NCBI GenBank assembly: GCA_022560215.1
Contig: JADFTO010000148.1
Coordinates: 1-6,762, forward strand
DNA: 6,762 nucleotides
Direction of reading: 5' to 3'
DNA from: Pseudomonadota bacterium
Lineage (GTDB): Bacteria > Pseudomonadota > Alphaproteobacteria > Rhodospirillales > 2-02-FULL-58-16
Shown one piece after another: positions 1 through 4,816 of the stretch. Made by a program: the position numbers and the translations under genes. The notes under the pieces were generated by a model that searched no databases, was not told the origin of the DNA, and saw only the letters and a program-made list of their open reading frames with translations. The stretch's first letter is position 1, and the number at the start of each line of letters is the position of its first letter.

Positions 1-530
1 ACCACATCGTCGACGAAAACCGGCTGCACGGTCCGCCGGCCGCCGGCCGGCAGGGGCACCGGAACCGGCAGCCATTTCGGCCAGCGCTTAAGATAGCGCA
101 GGATCCGGTTGACGTTGCGGTCGTCGGGGGCGCCGTAGATCATCGACGGATGCAACATCACACCCGTCACGCCCGACGACAGAAACAGGGTTTCGGCGGC
201 GCGCACTTCATCGGCGGCGGGGTCGGGCAGTGTCGTGAAGCGGCGGGTCGAGCCGATCAGCACCAAGCGTTCGCAGCTCGTGGGCAGGCAATCGAGCAGG
301 ATTCCGGTATGGCGCGCATGAACCAGGTTCACCACCCGGCGCGCGCCGATGAGCGCCTTGGCGACGCTCACCGGATGGTCGAAATCGGCGATCGCGTGGC
401 GGCAGCCGTCACCCAATGCCTCGAGCCGCGCCCTTGACCGGCCGACGGCGATGACATCATGACCGTCGGCGCAAAGCCGCTCGACGAGATAACGACCGGT
501 CTTTCCCGCCGCTCCCAGAACCGCGAACAT
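1..530 (-). CDS. SDR-family NAD(P)-binding epimerase/reductase-like protein, 3' end outside window
   Basis: The minus strand is open from an ATG at 530 to the left edge (176 complete codons), and the gene continues beyond the window. The N-terminus reads MFAVLGAAGKTGRYLVERL, a beta strand followed by the GxxGxxG dinucleotide-binding turn of a Rossmann fold. An arginine in AVGRSRARL, after the second strand, suggests NADP preference (inference). Around residues 128-146 come SSGVTGVMLHPSMIYG and APDDRN, which match the region of extended SDR/epimerase proteins holding the active-site tyrosine neighbourhood and substrate loop. The visible part ends in QPVFVDDVV, a typical segment of that superfamily. 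The ATG at 530 is preferred because GGAG (537-540) lies six bases upstream; an in-frame ATG at 542 (MERP...) is possible but has no comparable ribosome-binding site. The gene is divergent from the pepA-like start at 656. The substrate cannot be told from this fragment; it could be a sugar epimerase, an NDUFA9-like or another atypical SDR. Confidence 0.82.
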   Translation of the reverse strand, partial: MFAVLGAAGKTGRYLVERLCADGHDVIAVGRSRARLEALGDGCRHAIADFDHPVSVAKALIGARRVVNLVHARHTGILLDCLPTSCERLVLIGSTRRFTTLPDPAADEVRAAETLFLSSGVTGVMLHPSMIYGAPDDRNVNRILRYLKRWPKWLPVPVPLPAGGRRTVQPVFVDDV

Positions 531-555
531 GGGCCTCTCCATATTTCCCGGCCGA

Positions 556-561
556 ATGATA
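556..561 (-). promoter_or_regulatory. Possible -10 element for the SDR-like gene
   Basis: Read on the minus strand this is TATCAT, five of six matches to the sigma-70 -10 consensus. It lies 25 bases before the ATG at 530, leaving a short leader that holds the GGAG ribosome-binding site. The -35 position is GC-rich and has no good match; a TTGATT further upstream is about 22-23 bases away, which is too far. The call rests on the -10 match and position alone. Confidence 0.25.
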
Positions 562-646
562 ACCGCGCCCGCCCACGCCGCGTAAATCAATTCTTTTCTC
601 AGACGAGGCATCGGTTACAGTCGCTGACAACGAATTCGGGCAGCAT

Positions 647-650
647 GAGG
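647..650 (+). promoter_or_regulatory. Ribosome-binding site fixing the start at 656
   Basis: GAGG ends five bases before the ATG at 656, which is good Shine-Dalgarno spacing. It supports translation from 656, so that the PepA-like leader is made as part of the long protein. The internal ATG at 833, where the penicillin-binding protein part begins, has no purine-rich site upstream. Confidence 0.6.
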
Positions 651-655
651 ACTCC

Positions 656-832
656 ATGAAACTCTCTTTTTCGACCAAACCCGCCGCCGGGGACACGCTC
701 GTCGTCGGCGCCTTCGAAGGGCGGCGGTTGAGCCGCTCCGCGGACGATGTGGACAAGGCCTGCAAGGGCGCCCTGAGCCGGGCCATGAAGGCGGGCCGTT
801 TCACCGGCGCGAGCAATCAGTTCCTCGATGTC
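656..832 (+). pseudogene. pepA: Truncated 5' fragment of leucyl aminopeptidase (M17), serving as the leader of the PBP frame
   Basis: The first ~59 codons encode what I recognise as the beginning of the M17 leucyl aminopeptidase N-terminal domain of alphaproteobacteria: MKLSFSTKPAAGDTLVVG, then EGRRLSRSADDVDKA, GALSRAMKAGRFTG and QFLDV. In PepA the next residues are normally of the type LAPAGL, leading into the rest of a ~490-500 residue enzyme. Here the frame instead passes through MATAAV into the PBP membrane anchor. The catalytic C-terminal metallopeptidase domain, with its metal ligands, is absent from the window, so no aminopeptidase activity is expected. The right boundary is approximate (821-850), because VMATAAV can be aligned to either parent. 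Recognition is from memory of family sequences and needs a homology search. Confidence 0.8.
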
Positions 833-2641
833 ATGGCGACGGCCGCCGTCTGGGCCGTCATCGCCGCCGGAGGCGTGCTCGCCTGGTACGCCTATGATCT
901 CCCCGACGTGGACCGGGCCCTGGCCGCCACCCGCCGTCCCACGGTGACCCTGCTTTCGGCCGACGGCGCCGTGATCGCGACGAGGGGCGACCTCTACGGA
1001 CTGCCGGTGAGGCTGGATCAGCTGCCTCCGTCCCTGCCCCGGGCCGTGCTGGCCACCGAGGACCGGCGCTTCTACGATCATTTCGGGATCGATATAATCG
1101 CCCTCGCCCGCGCCGCCCTGGCCAACATGCGCGCCGGGCGCATCGTCCAGGGGGGCAGCACCATCACCCAGCAGGTGGCCAAGAACCTGTTCCTGACGCC
1201 GGAACGCACCCTCAAGCGCAAGGTCCAGGAGCTGCTCCTGGCTTTCTGGCTGGAGAGCAGGCTGACCAAGGACCAGATTCTCGCCGTTTACCTCAACCGG
1301 GTCTACCTGGGCTCGGGCGCCTACGGGGTCGAGGCGGCGGCGCGGCGCTACTTCTCCCGCCCGGCCCGACGCCTGAGCGCCTACCAGTCGGCCATGCTGG
1401 CCGGCATGCTCAAGGCGCCGTCGCGCTACAATCCCATAGCGGACCCGAAAGCGGCCGCCAAGCGGACCCGGCTGGTGATTTCCAACATGGTGGCCGCCGG
1501 CTACCTGACGGCGGGTCAGGCCAAGGCCCTGGCCAAGCGCAAGGGAGACGTCGCCGCCCCTGCCCGCGCCGGCCGCCACTTCGCCGACTGGGTATTGGAT
1601 CGCGTGTCGGGTTACGTCACCCCCGGGGACCGGGACCTGACCGTCGTCACCACCCTGGATTCACGCCTGCAGCGCCGGGCCGAGGCCGCCGTCGGGGCCT
1701 CGGGCGTCGAGTCCGAGGTGGCCCTGGTGGCGCTATCGCCGGACGGCGCCGTCCTCGCCATGGTGGGCGGCAGGGATTATTCGCGGAGCCAGTTCAACCG
1801 GGCCACCCAGGCCCGGCGCCAGCCGGGATCGGCCTTCAAGCCCATCGTCTACCTGGCGGGGCTGGAGGCCGGCCTGACGCCGGATACCATCGTTGTCGAC
1901 CGGCCGCTGACGGTGGCCGGATGGCGCCCGCGCAACTTCGAGCGCACCCACGTCGGCCCGGTCACGCTGCGCCGGGCCCTGGCCCGATCCATCAACACGG
2001 TCGCGGTCCAAGTGTCGGAACGGGCGGGCCGGGCCCGGGTCATCGCCACGGCCCGGCGGCTGGGAATCACCGCCGCCCTCAGGCCCGAGCCGAGCCTGGC
2101 GCTCGGCGCCGCCGAGATCAGCCTGCTGGAGTTGACCGCCGCCTACGTCCCCTTCGCCAACGGCGGCGCCGGCGTCTGGGCCCACGCCATCCAGTCCATC
2201 CGGGATTCCAAGGGCCGGGAGCTTTACCGGCGCCGGGGCTCGGGCCCGGGCCGGGTGGTGGCCGCCGCCCACGTCGCCGCCATGAACGACATGCTGGCCG
2301 CCGCCATCGATTCGGGCACCGGGCGCGCCGCCGCCTTCGGCCATCCCGCGGCCGGCAAGACCGGCACCAGCCAGAACCACCGGGACGCCTGGTTCGTCGG
2401 CTACACGGCGCACCTGGTGGCCGGCGTCTGGATGGGCCACGACGACGGCAGGTCCTTAGGGAAAGTCACCGGCGGCGGGGCGCCGGCCCGCCTCTGGCGC
2501 TCGTTCATGGCCGGCGCCCACGAGGGCCTGGCGCGGCGTCCCCTGCCGGGGCTGCCCGCCCGTCCCGGGCCTGGGGGCGAGGAGCGCCCCGGGCCGGGCT
2601 TCTGGAAAAGGCTGCTCGCCGGGCTTACGGCCGGGGACTAG
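656..2641 (+). CDS. Chimeric ORF: PepA-like N-terminus fused in frame to a class A (PBP1A-like) penicillin-binding protein
   Basis: Class A penicillin-binding proteins polymerise lipid II into glycan strands and cross-link the stem peptides on the periplasmic face of the inner membrane. Residues ~62-80 form one membrane segment (AVWAVIAAGGVLAWYAY). The GT51 domain follows with its motifs in order: EDRRFYDHFG (first catalytic Glu at E135), GGSTITQQVAKN (167-178), KRKVQELLLAFWLE (second Glu at E192), and YLNRVYLGSGAYGVEAAA (212-229). The transpeptidase domain has SAFK (nucleophile S392, K395), SIN (445-447) and KTGT (568-571), so both activities look intact. It ends with a short Gly/Pro-rich tail and a basic KRLL segment. 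The oddity is the leader: residues 1-59 (MKLSFS, DTLVVGAFEGR, GALSRAMKAGRFTG) resemble leucyl aminopeptidase, not the usual short basic PBP cytoplasmic tail. The start at 656 has a GAGG site; an alternative start is ATG 833. The gene converges with hldE at a gap of 21 bases. The PBP identity is very secure; whether the fusion exists in a living cell is not. Confidence 0.93.
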   Translation: MKLSFSTKPAAGDTLVVGAFEGRRLSRSADDVDKACKGALSRAMKAGRFTGASNQFLDVMATAAVWAVIAAGGVLAWYAYDLPDVDRALAATRRPTVTLLSADGAVIATRGDLYGLPVRLDQLPPSLPRAVLATEDRRFYDHFGIDIIALARAALANMRAGRIVQGGSTITQQVAKNLFLTPERTLKRKVQELLLAFWLESRLTKDQILAVYLNRVYLGSGAYGVEAAARRYFSRPARRLSAYQSAMLAGMLKAPSRYNPIADPKAAAKRTRLVISNMVAAGYLTAGQAKALAKRKGDVAAPARAGRHFADWVLDRVSGYVTPGDRDLTVVTTLDSRLQRRAEAAVGASGVESEVALVALSPDGAVLAMVGGRDYSRSQFNRATQARRQPGSAFKPIVYLAGLEAGLTPDTIVVDRPLTVAGWRPRNFERTHVGPVTLRRALARSINTVAVQVSERAGRARVIATARRLGITAALRPEPSLALGAAEISLLELTAAYVPFANGGAGVWAHAIQSIRDSKGRELYRRRGSGPGRVVAAAHVAAMNDMLAAAIDSGTGRAAAFGHPAAGKTGTSQNHRDAWFVGYTAHLVAGVWMGHDDGRSLGKVTGGGAPARLWRSFMAGAHEGLARRPLPGLPARPGPGGEERPGPGFWKRLLAGLTAGD

Positions 2642-2644
2642 GAA

Positions 2645-2654
2645 GGATCGATCC
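2645..2654. repeat. 10-bp perfect palindrome in the convergent gap
   Basis: GGATCGATCC is self-complementary and occupies half of the 21-base gap between the convergent stop codons of the PBP gene (2639-2641) and hldE (2663-2665). It has no loop and no T-tract on either side, so it does not look like an intrinsic terminator. It may be chance in a GC-rich genome. Confidence 0.4.
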
Positions 2655-2662
2655 GCGGAGAT

Positions 2663-4126
2663 TTACTTGGCCATGCGGGAGATGGTGGCGGTGGTGCTGT
2701 GGCCATCTTCCAGTTCCACCAGCAGGACGTGGCCGCCGTAGCCTTGCACGAACTCGGCCCCGACCACCTTGTCCATGGCCCAATCGGCGCCCTTGACCAG
2801 GATGTCGGGGCGCAAGGATTCGATCAATTCCTCAGGCGTGTCCTCGGAAAAGATCACCACCATGTCGACCGACGCCAGCGAGGCCAGCACGGCGGCCCGC
2901 GCGGCCTCCGTCTGGATCGGCCGCTCCGGTCCCTTGAGGCGGCTGGTGGAGGCGTCGCTGTTCAGCCCCACCACCAGCCTGTCGCCCGCTTCCCTGGCCT
3001 GTTTCAGGAGCGACACGTGGCCCGGGTGCAGGAGGTCGAAGCAGCCGTTGGTGAAGCCCACTTTCAGGCCCTGGCGCCGCCACAGCTCGACCCGGTCCAT
3101 GGCCGGCTCTATGGCCATCACCTTGGCCTCGGCGGTGGAAAGATCGCGATGGTGCAGCGCCGCCGTCACCTCGGAGGCGTAGGCCGCGGCGGTGCCCACC
3201 TTGCCCACCACGATGCCGGCGGCGACGTTGGCCAGTTCCGCAGCCAGTTCCAGGCGTGCGCCCGCGGCCAGGGCCGCGGCCAGGGCCGAGACCACCGTGT
3301 CGCCGGCGCCGGAGACGTCGAAGACCTCTCTGGCAACGGCCCCCAGGTGGGTGACGCCGCCTTCGCCCGATACGATGGTCATGCCGTCCCGGCTGCGGGT
3401 GACGAGCACGGTTTCGATGCCGCAATCGGCGATCAGGGACCTGGCGGCGGCGACGATTTCGTCATCCTCGGCAACCGGCATCCCCGTCGCTTCCCCCAGC
3501 TCGCGGCGGTTGGGGGTGATAACGTGAGCCCCCCGGTAGCGCCCGAAGTCGGCGCCCTTGGGGTCGACGATCACGGTCTTGCCCGCGGACCTGGCGGCAT
3601 CGATGATGGCCGCCGCCGCGTCCCCCGACAGCACCCCCTTGCCGTAGTCCGACAGCACCACGACGGCGCATTCGTTCATGGCGTCCGAGGCCGCGTCCAG
3701 GATCAGGGCGCCGGTCTCGGGCGGCAGGGGGGCGGCGGTCTCCCAGTCGGCCCGCATGAGCTGCTGGTTCCTGGAAAGGTAGCGGGTCTTGATGGAGGTC
3801 TGCCTTCCCGGCGCCACGATCAGGTTGGCCTCGATTCCGTCCAGCTTGTTGAGCAGGTCCCTGACCTCGCCGGCCGCCCCGTCGTCGCCCACCGTGGCCA
3901 CGAACCTGCCCCGGGCGCCCAGCGCCACCAGGTTCCGGGCCACGTTGCCGGCGCCGCCGAGCATGGCCGTCCGGCCGCGGATGGAAAGAACGGGGATCGG
4001 GGCCTCCGGCGAGATGCGCTCCACGTCGCCGTGGACGTAACGGTCGATCATGATGTCGCCGACGGTGAGCACCCGGGCCCCTGGCAAGGCATCGAGAAGG
4101 GCGAGGAGGTCTTGGCGCTCCGTCAT
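2663..4126 (-). CDS. hldE: Bifunctional heptose-7-phosphate kinase / heptose-1-phosphate adenylyltransferase
   Basis: HldE carries out two cytoplasmic steps of ADP-heptose synthesis: phosphorylation of D-glycero-beta-D-manno-heptose 7-phosphate at C1, and, after GmhB dephosphorylation, transfer of AMP from ATP. The 487 residues compare well with E. coli HldE (about 477). The N-terminal ribokinase/PfkB domain (~15-325) shows GDIMIDRY (23-30), GGAGNVARNLVALG (57-70), VDPKGADFGRY (187-197) and the PfkB signature DVSGAGDTV (270-278), with D276 as catalytic base. The C-terminal nucleotidyltransferase domain (~350-487) shows GFTNGCFDLLHPGHVSLL (357-374) with the HxGH motif at 367-370, and ends GHSTTATISRMAK. 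I chose the ATG at 4126 because it overlaps the gmhA stop as ATGA, implying translational coupling; GGAGG lies ten bases upstream (4137-4141). A GTG at 4153 would add nine unremarkable residues. No key residue appears to be missing. Confidence 0.97.
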   Translation of the reverse strand: MTERQDLLALLDALPGARVLTVGDIMIDRYVHGDVERISPEAPIPVLSIRGRTAMLGGAGNVARNLVALGARGRFVATVGDDGAAGEVRDLLNKLDGIEANLIVAPGRQTSIKTRYLSRNQQLMRADWETAAPLPPETGALILDAASDAMNECAVVVLSDYGKGVLSGDAAAAIIDAARSAGKTVIVDPKGADFGRYRGAHVITPNRRELGEATGMPVAEDDEIVAAARSLIADCGIETVLVTRSRDGMTIVSGEGGVTHLGAVAREVFDVSGAGDTVVSALAAALAAGARLELAAELANVAAGIVVGKVGTAAAYASEVTAALHHRDLSTAEAKVMAIEPAMDRVELWRRQGLKVGFTNGCFDLLHPGHVSLLKQAREAGDRLVVGLNSDASTSRLKGPERPIQTEAARAAVLASLASVDMVVIFSEDTPEELIESLRPDILVKGADWAMDKVVGAEFVQGYGGHVLLVELEDGHSTTATISRMAK

Positions 4127-4695
4127 GGCCGGCCCGCCTCCAGCGCCCCGCACAGCATGTGGCCGAGCGTGATGTGCATCTCCTGGATGCGGGCCGTGTC
4201 GTCCGAGGGCACGATGACGAAGGGATCCGCGTGGTCCCGCATCCTGCCGCCGCCGCCGCCGCCGAGGCCGGCGGCCACGGCGCCGAGACGCCTGGCCGCC
4301 GCCAGGGCGCGGATGACGTTCTCGCTGTTGCCGGAGGTGGAAATCCCGATGGCCACGTCGCCGGGCCTGGCCAGGGCCTCCAGCTGGCGGCAGAACAGGT
4401 CGTCGAAGCCGAAATCGTTGCCGATGGCGGTCAGGGTCGAGGTGTCGGTGGTCAGGGCCAGGGCCCGGATGGGGTCGCGCTCGGACTTGTAGCGGACCAC
4501 CAGTTCGGTGGCCAGGTGCTGGGCGTCCGCGGCGCTGCCGCCGTTGCCGAAGAAGATGATGGTGTTCCCGGCGGCGACGGCTCCGGCGCAGACCTCGACC
4601 AGCCTGAGGAACGGTTCGCGCACCGCCTCGCGGGTGGCGGCAAGCACGTTCGCGTGGGCGTCCAGTTCCGATGCGTAGAAGGCGTCCAGGTCCAT
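4123..4695 (-). CDS. gmhA: Phosphoheptose isomerase (sedoheptulose 7-phosphate isomerase)
   Basis: GmhA converts sedoheptulose 7-phosphate to D-glycero-D-manno-heptose 7-phosphate, the first committed step towards ADP-heptose for the lipopolysaccharide inner core; the enzyme is a cytoplasmic tetramer. The 190 residues match the usual family length. The SIS-domain phosphosugar loop is seen in FFGNGGSAADAQHLATE (48-64) and GISTSGNSENVIRAL (117-131). Residues H60, E64, Q171 and H179 correspond to the metal-binding and catalytic H61/E65/Q172/H180 of the E. coli enzyme, so it should be active. The loop where relatives read roughly GLTGxxGGxM is here GLGGGGGGRM, a run of six glycines (144-150 region) encoded by a GCC/GGC repeat, with no change in length. 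The ATG at 4695 has GAGG (4703-4706) seven bases upstream. It is the first gene of a two-gene unit with hldE and is transcribed away from the asparagine-synthase gene. Confidence 0.97.
   Translation of the reverse strand: MDLDAFYASELDAHANVLAATREAVREPFLRLVEVCAGAVAAGNTIIFFGNGGSAADAQHLATELVVRYKSERDPIRALALTTDTSTLTAIGNDFGFDDLFCRQLEALARPGDVAIGISTSGNSENVIRALAAARRLGAVAAGLGGGGGGRMRDHADPFVIVPSDDTARIQEMHITLGHMLCGALEAGRP
4246..4263. repeat. (GCC)6 trinucleotide microsatellite inside gmhA
   Basis: Six perfect GCC units lie on the plus strand, read as GGC glycine codons in gmhA. They encode the poly-glycine stretch in the loop after the SIS core. Slippage would change the number of glycines without breaking the frame. 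The encoded loop is as long as in relatives, so this may reflect codon bias on a glycine-rich loop, not expansion. Confidence 0.7.
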
Positions 4696-4701
4696 GGGGT
4701 T

Positions 4702-4731
4702 CCCTCGGGATTGCGGCGGGCGGCCCGAGGG
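4702..4731 (-). promoter_or_regulatory. Inverted repeat covering the gmhA ribosome-binding site
   Basis: Two perfectly complementary 8-base arms, CCCTCGGG (4702-4709) and CCCGAGGG (4724-4731), are separated by 14 bases. In a gmhA leader RNA the 3' arm would contain the GAGG ribosome-binding site (4703-4706), so the hairpin could mask it. It ends seven bases before the start codon. If transcription began as close as the candidate promoter at 4734-4763 predicts (about 4727), the first arm would be partly missing, so the RNA role needs a start further upstream. The same repeat could instead be a DNA operator. Confidence 0.45.
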
Positions 4732-4733
4732 CT

Positions 4734-4763
4734 GTTTTACTCCCTTAGGACCCCGGGATGCAA
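4734..4763 (-). promoter_or_regulatory. Possible promoter for gmhA-hldE
   Basis: On the minus strand, TTGCAT (4758-4763) and TAAAAC (4734-4739) are separated by 18 bases. They match the sigma-70 consensus at three of six and four of six positions. They sit upstream of gmhA in the only AT-containing patch of the divergent region. This is weak, pattern-only evidence. Confidence 0.28.
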
Positions 4764-4781
4764 AGAGACAGGATAAAGGCT

Positions 4782-4810
4782 TTGTTTCCGGTGCCCGGCC
4801 CGGCTATTTA
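4782..4810 (+). promoter_or_regulatory. Possible promoter of the asparagine-synthase gene, giving a nearly leaderless mRNA
   Basis: TTGTTT (4782-4787) and TATTTA (4805-4810) are exactly 17 bases apart, but each matches the sigma-70 consensus at only three positions. The predicted transcription start falls at about 4817, which is the start codon itself. That would fit the absence of any Shine-Dalgarno-like sequence in the bases just before the ATG. The closest purine-rich block, AGGATAAAGG (4770-4779), is too far upstream to serve this start. Confidence 0.28.
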
Positions 4811-4816
4811 GCTTCC

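Noticed and set aside
150..437. 95-codon plus-strand open frame at the left end
   Set aside because: It lies antisense to the SDR-like gene, whose Rossmann motif and codon bias are convincing; the plus-strand product has no motif.
833..835. Internal ATG as the true PBP start, making the PepA-like leader untranslated
   Set aside because: No ribosome-binding site precedes it, and the protein would start almost directly in the membrane segment with no positive charges. It is kept only as an alternative.
599..1579. 326-codon minus-strand open frame opposite the PBP gene
   Set aside because: It is compositionally skewed, has no motifs, and lies fully over the conserved GT51 coding region.
2645..2654. 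Palindrome read as a bidirectional terminator
   Set aside because: It has no loop and no T-tract, and five base pairs per arm cannot form a stable terminator hairpin.
1921..2796. 291-codon plus-strand open frame in an alternative frame of the PBP transpeptidase domain
   Set aside because: The product is almost all Arg, Pro and Gly, typical of an out-of-frame reading of GC-rich coding sequence, and it runs into the antisense of hldE.
2699..4492. 597-codon plus-strand open frame opposite hldE and gmhA
   Set aside because: It is antisense to two certain genes, has low-complexity Gly/His/Arg-rich composition and no recognisable domain. Long antisense frames are expected in DNA with high third-position G/C.
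4694..4816. Upstream in-frame extension of asnB from the ATG at 4694
   Set aside because: It would add 41 residues before the catalytic Cys, which must be exposed after Met removal, and it overlaps the gmhA start codon.
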